DNA of 64,000 bases, from positions 1,302,001-1,366,000 of the forward strand of contig OZ245715.1 of NCBI GenBank assembly GCA_965226965.1, in the 5' to 3' direction. The notes under the pieces were generated by a model that saw nothing but the letters and a program-made list of their open reading frames with translations, did not search any database and had not been told where the DNA came from. Shown here piece after piece: positions 34,913 to 42,660 of this stretch (position 1 is its first letter; every line of letters begins with the position of its first letter). The position numbers and the translations under genes are program-made. The DNA is from Endoryza foliicola (GTDB lineage Bacteria; Bacteroidota; Bacteroidia; Chitinophagales; Chitinophagaceae).

Positions 34913-35986
34913 TTAACGTACTATTTGATCGAGTAGTTGAATGTATTTTTCGATGCCTTGATGAATCTCTTCTACAAAGATAAACTCATCGGCCGTATGA
35001 CTGCGCGCACTATCGCCGGGACCCATTTTCAAAGTAGGGAAAGGCATCAAGGCCTTGTCGGAAGTAGTAGGGGAGCCATAATAAGAGCATCCTAAATTGA
35101 TTCCTGCTTTGATCAATGGATGATCCAATGCAATGGATGTAGAGCGCAAACGCGTACTTCTCGGTTGTATCTCACTGCCTACATTTGCACGAATGATCTC
35201 GAGTATTTCTTCAAACGTATAGAGTTCGTTCACCCGACAATCAATCACGAATTTGCAATGCGCCGGCACTACATTGTGGGCTTTGTTTTCCGTTTCAATA
35301 ACGGTAACGGTCATTTTTACGGGACCTAATAAGTCAGATACTTTGGGGTATTGATACGATTGTATCCACTCAATATCTTTCAATGCTTTGTACAACGCAT
35401 TTTCACCTTCGTTGCGAGCCGCATGTCCGGCTCTGCCTTTTGCCGTGGCATCCATCACCAACAATCCTTTTTCAGCTACAGCCATTTGAAGAAGGGTGGG
35501 TTCACCTACAATCCCGAAATCAATATGTCCCAATCTAGGCACCAAGGCTTCAATTCCATTGTGACCTGAAATTTCTTCTTCTGCTGTTGCGGCAAAAACG
35601 AAATTGTGGCTCAAATTGCTTTCTTCATAGTAATGGAGGAATACCGCTATCAGTGAAACCAAACAACCTCCGGCATCATTGCTGCCAAGGCCAAATAGTT
35701 TTCCTTCTTCAATATCCGGCTTGAAAGGATCGCGGGTATAGCCTTTGTTGGGCTTTACCGTGTCGTGGTGAGAATTAAGAAGGATGGTAGGTTTATTGGG
35801 ATCGAAATGTTTGTTCTGTGCCCAGATATTGTTGAGATGCGTTTTGGTGCGCACTCCTTTCGATTCTAAAAATCGTTCGATGATATCCGCTGTTTGCTGC
35901 TCTTCTTTACTAAAAGAAGGAGTAGCGATCAACTTTTGTAATAAGGTTACTGCATTTTCTTGCAGTTGTTGAATTGACTCACTCAT
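34913..35986 (-). CDS. argE: M20-family deacylase (acetylornithine / N-acyl-citrulline deacylase)
   Basis: A cytoplasmic zinc hydrolase that removes the N-acyl group in the arginine pathway. In an operon with an acylornithine carbamoyltransferase the expected substrate is N-acylcitrulline rather than acylornithine. The 357 residues carry LNSHHDTVKP (metal His and catalytic Asp), FGLGSNDAGGCLVSLI (bridging Asp), FAATAEEEISGHNGIE (catalytic Glu-Glu) and GIVGEPTLLQMAVAEKG, then an M20 dimerisation lid and SHTADEFIFVEEI at the C-terminus. The gene overlaps argB by 8 bases and lies 14 bases from argH. The acyl specificity (acetyl or succinyl) is not shown by its sequence. Confidence 0.88.
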   Translation of the reverse strand: MSESIQQLQENAVTLLQKLIATPSFSKEEQQTADIIERFLESKGVRTKTHLNNIWAQNKHFDPNKPTILLNSHHDTVKPNKGYTRDPFKPDIEEGKLFGLGSNDAGGCLVSLIAVFLHYYEESNLSHNFVFAATAEEEISGHNGIEALVPRLGHIDFGIVGEPTLLQMAVAEKGLLVMDATAKGRAGHAARNEGENALYKALKDIEWIQSYQYPKVSDLLGPVKMTVTVIETENKAHNVVPAHCKFVIDCRVNELYTFEEILEIIRANVGSEIQPRSTRLRSTSIALDHPLIKAGINLGCSYYGSPTTSDKALMPFPTLKMGPGDSARSHTADEFIFVEEIHQGIEKYIQLLDQIVR

Positions 35987-36770
35987 GTACGATACTTGTA
36001 CCGGTTTTACCGGCGATTAAGAGTTCCAGTTGCGCAGCGTTTCCAATGATCACTTTGTTTACTCCGTCTCTTACTGCTGCAAATGCATTGTCTAGTTTAG
36101 GAATCATTCCTGCAAATATTTTGCCCGATGCTTTCAATGATTCGTAGTAGTCGGGTTTGATTTCCGGTATTACGGTATTGTCGTCGTTCGCGTCGAGCAA
36201 TACACCGGCTTTTTCAAAAGAGTAAATCAATTGAACCTTATAATAAGGAGCCAGTGCTTTTGCGATTTCCTGCGCCATGGTATCGGCGTTGGTATTTAGA
36301 ATGTGTCCTTCTTGGTCGTGTGTTAGCGGGGCCACTACCGGCACCCAGCCATTGTTAATGAGTACCTGCCAAGAGGCAGGCGGTATGGCGGCGCTTTTTA
36401 CATCGCCTACAAAGCCATAGTCAATTTCTTTTACCGGTCGTTTTTTGGCCGGGATAAGATTTGCATCGGCACCGGTGATGCCAATGGCATTGGTACCCAA
36501 TGCTTGTAGCTGCGCTACAACTTGTTTGTTTACTAGTCCTCCGTACACCATGGTTACCAAATCAATGGTAGCTGCATCGGTGATCCTTCTTCCGTCAACA
36601 TATTTCGATTCAATTCCCAATTGATCGCCGATACGCGTGGCAATTTTACCACCACCATGGATCAATATTTTCTTGCCCGGAACGCCTGCAAATGATTTCA
36701 AGAAAGCTTGCAGTGGTTCTGTTGAATCGAGAATATTGCCTCCAATTTTTATGACGTACAGCGGTTCCAT
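35979..36770 (-). CDS. argB: N-acylglutamate kinase (ArgB family)
   Basis: Phosphorylates the gamma-carboxylate of N-acylglutamate with ATP, the second step of arginine synthesis. The 263 residues follow the amino-acid-kinase fold: VIKIGGNILDS, KKILIHGGGKIATRIGDQLG, SKYVDGRRITDAATIDLVTM, IGITGADANLIPAKKRP, LNTNADTMAQEIAKAL and FAGMIPKLDNAFAAVRDGVN. Its stop overlaps the argE start by 8 bases. If the operon uses succinylated intermediates (see the carbamoyltransferase), this enzyme would be an N-succinylglutamate kinase. No N-terminal arginine-feedback helix extension is visible, so allosteric control by arginine is less likely here; that is inference. Confidence 0.9.
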   Translation of the reverse strand: MEPLYVIKIGGNILDSTEPLQAFLKSFAGVPGKKILIHGGGKIATRIGDQLGIESKYVDGRRITDAATIDLVTMVYGGLVNKQVVAQLQALGTNAIGITGADANLIPAKKRPVKEIDYGFVGDVKSAAIPPASWQVLINNGWVPVVAPLTHDQEGHILNTNADTMAQEIAKALAPYYKVQLIYSFEKAGVLLDANDDNTVIPEIKPDYYESLKASGKIFAGMIPKLDNAFAAVRDGVNKVIIGNAAQLELLIAGKTGTSIVHE

Positions 36771-36779
36771 AAATGAATT

Positions 36780-37742
36780 CTATCGGGATTTAAGAATAGC
36801 ACTTAATACTGTTTGAGCGGCCCACACACGATTACTGGCTTGTTGTGTAACGATGCTATTTGGTCCGTCCAAAATTTCATCACTCAATTCTACATTTCTT
36901 CTTACCGGTAAGCAATGCATTACTTTGGCATTGTTCGTCAAAGCCAAGCTTTCTGCAGTGAGCATCCATTCCGGATCATTGCAGTAAATGCGACCATAAT
37001 CAGCATACGTACTCCAATTCTTCACATAAACAAAATCCGCATCTTTCAATGCTTCACTTTGATTGTGAGTAATGGTGGCACCTTTGGTGAACTGCGGATC
37101 CAATTCATAGTCTTCGGGATGCGTGATCACAAAATCGGCTTCTCCCCAAGCGTTTACCCATTGAGCAAAGCTATTGGCCACACATTGCGGCAATGGCTTT
37201 ACGTGAGGTGCCCAAGTAAGTACGATCTTCGGTTTTTTGTTCAATGGCTTTGCGGCCAATTGTTCCGAGATGGTGATGATGTCGGTGAAACTCTGCAATG
37301 GATGCAGGGTAGCACTTTCCAAACTCACCACCGGAATGCCGGCGTACTTGATAAATTGTTTGATGTAGAGCTCGCTGTAATCGTCTTCTTTGTTTTTTAA
37401 AGAAGGGAAGGTGCGAATGCCCAATACATCAAAGTACTTACCGAGAATTGGAGCAGCGTCTTTTACGTGTTCTACGGTGGTACCGCTCATGATCGCTTCT
37501 TCTTCAAATTCTAAGGCCCAACCTTCTTGTCCCACATTAAATACGATGGCTTCCATGCCCAATTGTTGCGCGGCAATTTGCGTGCTCAATCGGGTTCTCA
37601 TACTTGGATTTAAAAATAACAATCCCATGCGTTTCCCTTTACCCAAGTGCTGGTCCATAAAGGGATTGGCTTTGTAAGCAAGCGCCTGCTTCACCATTTC
37701 GTTAATTTTGGGCAGGTCGTGAACTGAAATGAACTGATTCAT
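36780..37742 (-). CDS. argF': N-acylornithine carbamoyltransferase, probably N-succinylornithine type
   Basis: Transfers carbamoyl from carbamoyl phosphate to N-acylornithine, the Bacteroidota variant of the ornithine step. The 320 residues carry the carbamoyl-phosphate motif FLNPSMRTRLS (46-54), HPLQSFTD, APHVKPLPQCV and MHCLPVRRNVELSDEIL. Family knowledge: in the Xanthomonas N-acetylornithine enzyme a Glu (position 92) selects acetyl, while Bacteroides has Pro90 and uses succinyl; replacing that Glu by Pro, Ser, Val or Ala gives succinyl specificity. Here the aligned residue in GTTVEHV is Val90. This predicts succinylornithine as substrate. It lies between argD and argB. Confidence 0.88.
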   Translation of the reverse strand: MNQFISVHDLPKINEMVKQALAYKANPFMDQHLGKGKRMGLLFLNPSMRTRLSTQIAAQQLGMEAIVFNVGQEGWALEFEEEAIMSGTTVEHVKDAAPILGKYFDVLGIRTFPSLKNKEDDYSELYIKQFIKYAGIPVVSLESATLHPLQSFTDIITISEQLAAKPLNKKPKIVLTWAPHVKPLPQCVANSFAQWVNAWGEADFVITHPEDYELDPQFTKGATITHNQSEALKDADFVYVKNWSTYADYGRIYCNDPEWMLTAESLALTNNAKVMHCLPVRRNVELSDEILDGPNSIVTQQASNRVWAAQTVLSAILKSR

Positions 37743-37775
37743 GTGCGTTGACCGGGTTTGAAAATATTCGATTGA

Positions 37776-38921
37776 TTAGTTGTTCTTGAGTTTTTCGATC
37801 TCTTCTTTGATCGCATCGATAAAATCTTCCGCATCACGTTTTTTCAAGGCCAAAGAGGGCAACAAACGAATTACATTTGGCTTGGCTTCTCCGGTAAATA
37901 TCTTTTGATTCAATAAGAGATTTTTCTTTAAGTCTTTCAGTTCTTCCGGAACATCAAATCCAATCATCAATCCTTTTCCTCTTACATTTTGCAGTTCAGG
38001 AATTTTCTTCAATTCTTCTTTCAAGTAATGTCCGGTTGTTACGGCATTGCCCAATAACTTTTCTTCTTCAATTACTTCCAACACAGCCAATGCTGCGGCG
38101 CAAGCCAAATGGTTGCCACCAAAAGTAGTTCCCAATTGGAAATGCTTTGGTTTGATATGCGGAGCAATGATGATACCTGCTACCGGGAATCCATTGCCCA
38201 TTCCTTTGGCCATGGTATAAATATCGGCATTTACACCGGCGAAATCGTGAGCAAAGAATTTACCACTTCTTCCATAACCGCACTGTACGCTATCGGCAAT
38301 GTAAACGGCTCCGTACTGATCACAATTCTTACGAATAGCTTGTAAGAAACTGTTTTCAGCCACATGAATACCTCCTACACCTTGAATACCTTCAATGATA
38401 ACTGCAGCAGTTTCATCGCCATGCTTTTTAAAGTAAGCGTTCAATGCTGCTTCATCGTTGAAAGGCAGGAAGCTTACATTATCGGTTTCGTTCACCGGAG
38501 CTGTATAGGCTTTGTTATCGGTTACAGCAACGGCGAGAGAAGTACGACCGTGGAATGATTTTGAAAAAGCGACTACTTTCTTTCTGTTGGTATGGAAAGA
38601 AGCCAACTTTAAAGCGTTTTCATTTGCTTCAGCACCGCTGTTGCAAAGAAAGAGTTGATAATCTTCTTTGCCGGTCATTTTGCCAAGCTTGGTAGCCAAT
38701 TGCTGTTGCAAAGGAATTTTAATTGAATTCGAATAGAATGCAATTTGTTCCAGCTGGCCTTCAATTCGTTTAACCCAATGAGGATGTGTGTGTCCAATAC
38801 TAATCACTGCATGACCACCATAAAGGTCGAGGTATTGTTCGCCTTTATCGTCCCACACATAGGAACCTTTTGCCTTAACGATTGAGATGTTGTTGATGGG
38901 GTAGACGTCGAAGAGAAGCAT
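37776..38921 (-). CDS. argD: N-acylornithine aminotransferase (ArgD)
   Basis: A pyridoxal-phosphate aminotransferase converting N-acylglutamate semialdehyde to N-acylornithine with glutamate as donor. The ATG at 38921 gives 381 residues; a TTG one codon earlier is also open. It starts LLFDVYPINNISIVKAKG, the Bacteroidota ArgD opening. Other motifs are LDLYGGHAVISIGHTHP, CNSGAEANENALKLASF, SKSFHGRTSLAV, and the Schiff-base lysine in TMAKGMGNGFP. The stretch before it reads IADSVQCGYGRSG, with Ser where most class III aminotransferases have Glu (DEVQ/DEIQ). Two module E repeats fill its upstream flank, separating it from the rest of the operon. Confidence 0.9.
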   Translation of the reverse strand: MLLFDVYPINNISIVKAKGSYVWDDKGEQYLDLYGGHAVISIGHTHPHWVKRIEGQLEQIAFYSNSIKIPLQQQLATKLGKMTGKEDYQLFLCNSGAEANENALKLASFHTNRKKVVAFSKSFHGRTSLAVAVTDNKAYTAPVNETDNVSFLPFNDEAALNAYFKKHGDETAAVIIEGIQGVGGIHVAENSFLQAIRKNCDQYGAVYIADSVQCGYGRSGKFFAHDFAGVNADIYTMAKGMGNGFPVAGIIIAPHIKPKHFQLGTTFGGNHLACAAALAVLEVIEEEKLLGNAVTTGHYLKEELKKIPELQNVRGKGLMIGFDVPEELKDLKKNLLLNQKIFTGEAKPNVIRLLPSLALKKRDAEDFIDAIKEEIEKLKNN

Positions 38922-38929
38922 CAAGTAAA

Positions 38930-39114
38930 GTTTTAAGTTTTTTAGTTATTTAGTTTTTTTGGTGACCAAGGCTATAGGCTTTAGGTGTTAGGCATTAGGC
39001 CTTAGGTATTAGGCTTTGGGCCGTTTTTATAGTTAAGTGTTTTAAGTTGTTTAGTTTTTTAGTTTGGCATCCAAGGCGATAGGCTTTAGGTGTTAGGCTT
39101 TGGGCCGTTTTTCG
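38930..39114. repeat. Tandem module E repeat pair (GGCTTTAGGTGTTAGGC) left of the IVP gene
   Basis: Two diverged copies of about 75-100 bases: 38930-39032 and 39039-39114. Each runs TTTAAGTT(G/T)TTTAGTTTT, CCAAGGC(T/G)ATAGGCTTTAGG, TGTTAGGC, and ends TTTGGGCCGTTTTT. They read in the opposite orientation to the block right of the IVP gene (39558-39634). The IVP stop codon (39093-39095) lies inside the second copy. Confidence 0.75.
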
Positions 39115-39476
39115 ATTATAAATTGTTTTAAGCTTTGAATGAAGCTATTTATCATTTTTAAAAGTTGAGTAATGTTATCGTCTATCTCATTGAATAACTC
39201 AATAGAGATATAGTTTAACTCTTTTGCAAGCAAACAGCAATATTGAGTTTCGAGTAGTGAACCAATTGAGTATTCAAGAAATCGAACAAAATCTTTTTTA
39301 CTATCCCTAGAACAACCTTCAACTATGTTCAGGGGTACAGATAAAACAGCTCGACTTAATTGGCTTCCCAACACAAACTTTTCTTCAGAAGGCAAGTGCT
39401 GGACTATATTCTTACGAATCGTTAGATTTAACTGATGGCTTTTCACCCAAATATTGAGATCTCGATAATTTCGCAT
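39093..39476 (-). CDS. Four-helix-bundle protein of the 23S rRNA IVP family
   Basis: A 127-residue all-helical protein of the family first noticed as ORFs in 23S rRNA intervening sequences; it is structurally related to the Avd accessory protein of diversity-generating retroelements. Its biochemical role is not settled. Motifs are YRDLNIWVKSHQLNLTIRKN, LPSEEKFVLGSQLSRAVLSV, NIVEGCSRDSKKDFVRFLEY and SIGSLLETQYCCLLAKELNY. Here it is not in rRNA but in the arginine operon between argC and argD, and is unrelated to arginine synthesis. Its last codons (R-P-K-A-stop) are encoded by the CGGCCCAAAGCCTAA core of module E, and an inverted E block lies upstream. This looks like a small mobile unit inserted in the operon. 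Confidence 0.85.
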   Translation of the reverse strand: MRNYRDLNIWVKSHQLNLTIRKNIVQHLPSEEKFVLGSQLSRAVLSVPLNIVEGCSRDSKKDFVRFLEYSIGSLLETQYCCLLAKELNYISIELFNEIDDNITQLLKMINSFIQSLKQFIIEKRPKA

Positions 39477-39557
39477 GTTGCAATTTCAATCAAAGTATGA
39501 AAGCAAAATGCGGGCTAAAAACTCTTATTTGTAGTATACAACCTTTCTTTATGCGGC

Positions 39558-39634
39558 ATCAGCCTAAAGCCTAACACCTAAGGCCTAAAGCCTAAAGCCC
39601 AAAGCCTACCACCTAACACCTACCACCTAAAACC
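39558..39634. repeat. Module E repeat block right of the IVP gene, overlapping the argC stop codon
   Basis: CAGCCTAAAGCCTAACACCT, then AAGGCCTAAAGCCTAAAGCC, then CTACCACCTAACACC and CTACCACCTAAAACC. It is inverted relative to 38930-39114, so the two groups bracket the IVP gene. The argC stop (39627-39629) lies in its last unit. Confidence 0.75.
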
Positions 39635-40616
39635 CACTCCCCTTCAACCTCAACCCCATTCCCTCTTCCAACCCGAACATCAAATTCAAATTCTGAACGG
39701 CTTGTCCGCTGGCGCCTTTGAGCAAATTGTCGGTGGCGCTGTGAACTACAAGTTGGTTTTCTATTTTTTCTAATTGGATCAAGCACTTGTTGGTATTCAC
39801 TACTTGCTTTAGGTGTAAAGAAGTGTTGATGAGATGCGTAAAAGGTTGGTTTAAGTAGAATTCACGGTACAAGGTTTCCAATTCAGGGAGCGATACTTCG
39901 CAGCTGAGTTGAGAACTGATGAAAATACCGCGCGTGAAATCGCCACGCCAGGGTACGAAATTAACAGACACCGGTTGATTGCCATTCAATTGTTGAATCG
40001 ATTGGTTGATCTCTCCCAAATGCTGATGCGTTAATGTTTTGTATGCTTGAATATTATTGGCCCTCCAACTGAAATGAGAGGTGGCACTTAAGCTTTGCCC
40101 GGCTCCGGTGCTTCCGGTGATGCCCGTAGTATATACTGCAGTGAGCAATCCAGCCTTTGCCAATGGTAATAAACCCAATTGCAAGGTAGTAGCAAAACAA
40201 CCGGGGTTTGCTACCGCTCTAGCTGTTTTGATTGCTTCTTTGTTTAATTCCGGTAATCCATACACGAATTGAATGTCGTTGTGTGTGGATTGCGGTTTCA
40301 ATCTGAAATCGTTCGCTAAGTCAATGATCTTGGTGTTCGAGGCTACTGTATGTTCTTGCAAAAACTTTCTCGACTCACCATGTCCTAAGCACAAAAACAA
40401 TACGTCAATACTGCCATCAGAAACGAAAGCGGCATCATCGGTAAAGGTTAGATCAGTGTCGCCTTCCAAATCACTGTGAACGGTACTGATGGGTTTGCCT
40501 GCAGTACTTCTGCTGTGAATATGGGTTAAGCTAACTTCAGGGTGATTCAAGAGAATTCTCAGTAATTCACCACCCGTATAACCGGCACCACCTATGATCC
40601 CAACTTTTATACTCAT
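39627..40616 (-). CDS. argC: N-acyl-gamma-glutamyl-phosphate reductase
   Basis: NADPH-dependent reduction of N-acylglutamyl phosphate to the semialdehyde, third step of arginine synthesis. The 329 residues begin KVGIIGGAGYTGGELLRILL (nucleotide-binding loop). The active-site cysteine is in VANPGCFATTLQLGLLPLAK, followed by GITGSTGAGQSL. HQHLGEINQSIQ and FVPWRGDFTRGIF follow. The C-terminus ends RLKGSGF, with the TAG stop belonging to a TTTTAGGTGGTAGG repeat, so the original C-terminus may have been altered by a residue or two. It starts 2 bases after the argG stop, indicating tight coupling. Confidence 0.93.
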   Translation of the reverse strand: MSIKVGIIGGAGYTGGELLRILLNHPEVSLTHIHSRSTAGKPISTVHSDLEGDTDLTFTDDAAFVSDGSIDVLFLCLGHGESRKFLQEHTVASNTKIIDLANDFRLKPQSTHNDIQFVYGLPELNKEAIKTARAVANPGCFATTLQLGLLPLAKAGLLTAVYTTGITGSTGAGQSLSATSHFSWRANNIQAYKTLTHQHLGEINQSIQQLNGNQPVSVNFVPWRGDFTRGIFISSQLSCEVSLPELETLYREFYLNQPFTHLINTSLHLKQVVNTNKCLIQLEKIENQLVVHSATDNLLKGASGQAVQNLNLMFGLEEGMGLRLKGSGF

Positions 40617-40618
40617 GA

Positions 40619-41818
40619 CTATTTCTTATTTTCTTCCTGAACGGCGTTCCAGATAGATGTTTGGTTGCCGAATATTTTTGAGAAACCTCTTACATCGTCG
40701 CCGGTGAAACCGGTATTCATTTCACCGTATTTACCAAATTTGCTGCTCATCAAATCAAACGCACTGGTAATTCCAATTACTTGGAAGCGATAGGGCATGG
40801 CTTGTACGAATACATCGCCGCTTACATTTTGCTGACTGTTTTCCAAGAAGGCTTCAATATCGCGCATTACAGGATCCAAGATTTGACCTTCATGCATCCA
40901 GTTTCCATAGAACTGAGCCAAGGTATCTTTCCACTGCAATTGCCATTTGGTAAGCACATGTTTTTCCAAAGCATGGTGTGCTTTTAAGATGATCATGGGT
41001 GCGGCTGCTTCAAAGCCCACGCGACCTTTGATACCGATGATGGTATCGCCAACATGGATATCACGACCAATGCCATAAGGTCCAACAATGCTTTGTAAGT
41101 ATTGAATGGCTTCAGAAGGGTGCGCAAAGTTTTGATCGTTCACACCGGTCAACTCGCCTTTATCGAAATGCAATTTGATTTCTTCAGAACCCGATTTGGT
41201 TACTTGTGTTGGCCATGCTTCTTCGGGAAGCATGCCCTTTGAGTTCAATGTTTCTTTTCCTCCCACGCTAGTACCCCAAAGTCCTTTGTTGATGGAGTAC
41301 ATGGCTTTTTCGAAATTGATGTTGACGCCTTTGCCTTTCAAGTATTCAATTTCTGCTTCACGGCTTAATTTCAAATCGCGGATCGGAGTGATGATTTCTA
41401 CACCGGGAATCATGATGTGGAAGATCATATCGAAACGAACTTGATCGTTACCTGCTCCGGTACTACCGTGTGCCACTGCATCGGCGTTTAGTTTTTTTAC
41501 ATGCTCTGCGATGTGCAACGCTTGACTCAAACGTTCTGCCGATACGCTCAATGGGTAGGTATTGTTCTTTAAACAGTTTCCGAAAATCAGGTACTTGATG
41601 ATTCTGTCGTAATAACCTTTTACCGCATTTACCGTGGTGTGAGTTTTCACTCCAAGATTGTAAGCGTGTGCTTCAATTTTCTGAAGTTCTTCTTCTGTGA
41701 AGCCACCGGTATTTACAATTACACTGTGTACTTCGTATCCTTTTTCTTCACTGAGGTATTTTACGCAGAAAGTGGTATCCAATCCACCGCTGAAACCGAG
41801 AACAATTTTCTTACTCAT
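40619..41818 (-). CDS. argG: Argininosuccinate synthase
   Basis: ATP-dependent joining of citrulline and aspartate to argininosuccinate in the cytoplasm. With the start at MSKKIVLGFSGGLDTTFCVK (41818) it has 399 residues, the normal length; the frame opens 21 codons earlier within the upstream gap. Motifs are the PP-loop SGGLDTT (10-16), HGSTGAGNDQVRFDM for aspartate and citrulline binding, and PIRDLKLSREAEIEYLKGKG. LWGTSVGGKE follows. It sits between the GNAT gene (16-base gap) and argC (2-base gap), so it is second in the operon controlled by the leader peptide. Confidence 0.95.
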   Translation of the reverse strand: MSKKIVLGFSGGLDTTFCVKYLSEEKGYEVHSVIVNTGGFTEEELQKIEAHAYNLGVKTHTTVNAVKGYYDRIIKYLIFGNCLKNNTYPLSVSAERLSQALHIAEHVKKLNADAVAHGSTGAGNDQVRFDMIFHIMIPGVEIITPIRDLKLSREAEIEYLKGKGVNINFEKAMYSINKGLWGTSVGGKETLNSKGMLPEEAWPTQVTKSGSEEIKLHFDKGELTGVNDQNFAHPSEAIQYLQSIVGPYGIGRDIHVGDTIIGIKGRVGFEAAAPMIILKAHHALEKHVLTKWQLQWKDTLAQFYGNWMHEGQILDPVMRDIEAFLENSQQNVSGDVFVQAMPYRFQVIGITSAFDLMSSKFGKYGEMNTGFTGDDVRGFSKIFGNQTSIWNAVQEENKK

Positions 41819-41834
41819 TTTTGCCTGGAGAAAT

Positions 41835-42545
41835 TTATAAGTTGAAAAACAGTTGTAATAATGATTTGGGCTTACCCTCACCTGATTTACCGTCTTTTTT
41901 ACGGAAAGGCTTCAATAGTTTCCATTGTTTGAAACGGAACAAACGCTCGAAGGATGATTTGTTTTCTTCGAAGTATTGTGTTGTTTCCTGAGGGGTATAA
42001 TGATCTTTTGGATCGAACAACATGGCCGTGCACAAGCAGTTTTTGCGCTCTTTGCTCATGAGGATGTCGTAGTTCACACAGCTTTTACAGCCTGCCCAGA
42101 AAGCTTCGTCTTGTGTAAGTTCACTGTAGGTAACAGGTTCGTATCCGAGTTCGCTGTTGATTTTCATTACAGCCAAACCGGTGGTAAGACCGAAGATCTT
42201 TGACTCGGGGTATTTTGCGCGACTTAATTCGAAGATTTTCTTTTTGATGGCTTTGGCCAATCCACCTTTTCTGAAGGCAGGGGCCACAATAAGTCCGGAG
42301 TTGGCTACATATTCACCATGTCCCCAGGTTTCAATATAACAGAAGCCGGCCCAGATACCATCTTGGTTGAAAGCGATCACGGCTTTGCCTTCGCGCATTT
42401 TTTCCTGAACGTATTCAGGTGTGCGTTTGGCGATACCGGTTCCGCGGGCTTTGGCAGAGGAAGCCATTTCATCGCAAATAATTTGAGCGAAGCTGCAATG
42501 AGATTCGTTTGCGATCACTATAGAGAAGCGTTGTTGCTGTTCCAT
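41835..42545 (-). CDS. GNAT-family acyltransferase, probable N-acylglutamate synthase
   Basis: First structural gene of the arginine operon, 236 residues. The GNAT core spans about 5-150: ARGTGIAKRTPEYVQEKM resembles the substrate loop of N-acetylglutamate synthases, and NSGLIVAPAFRKGGLAKAIK is the acyl-CoA pyrophosphate loop. A C-terminal extension (about 150-236) holds a Cys-rich stretch, CKSCVNYDILMSKERKNCLC, that could bind metal, then a basic tail. No other acylglutamate synthase (ArgA, ArgJ) is in the cluster, so this gene is the best candidate for the first step with acetyl- or succinyl-CoA. That is inferred from position. It is preceded by a 112-base structured leader and the arginine leader peptide. 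Confidence 0.72.
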   Translation of the reverse strand: MEQQQRFSIVIANESHCSFAQIICDEMASSAKARGTGIAKRTPEYVQEKMREGKAVIAFNQDGIWAGFCYIETWGHGEYVANSGLIVAPAFRKGGLAKAIKKKIFELSRAKYPESKIFGLTTGLAVMKINSELGYEPVTYSELTQDEAFWAGCKSCVNYDILMSKERKNCLCTAMLFDPKDHYTPQETTQYFEENKSSFERLFRFKQWKLLKPFRKKDGKSGEGKPKSLLQLFFNL

Positions 42546-42586
42546 TTCAAATGAAATAAGTGGTTGAGATACAATCGTTAACGTAC

Positions 42587-42660
42587 TAAGAAAAAGATAG
42601 AATCTCCCTAAAGGAGCATAGTTCCGATACCTGAAAGGACACTATGGTAAGTGAGTATCA
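42587..42660 (-). promoter_or_regulatory. Attenuator hairpins between leader peptide and arginine operon
   Basis: On the minus strand, just after the leader-peptide stop, CATAGT-G-TCC / GGA-ACTATG forms a 9-pair hairpin (42646-42617) with one bulge, followed by CTCC-TTTAG-GGAG and a TCTTTTTCTT tract (to 42587). GATAC overlapping the leader stop codon (42659-42655) can pair instead with GTATC in the hairpin loop (42630-42626). The two folds are mutually exclusive, and a stalled ribosome would choose between them. Confidence 0.5.

Noticed and set aside
38930..39114. True telomere sequence
   Set aside because: The TTAGGC/TTTAGG units are degenerate, internal, and present at several gaps; this is a chromosomal interspersed repeat, not a replicon end.
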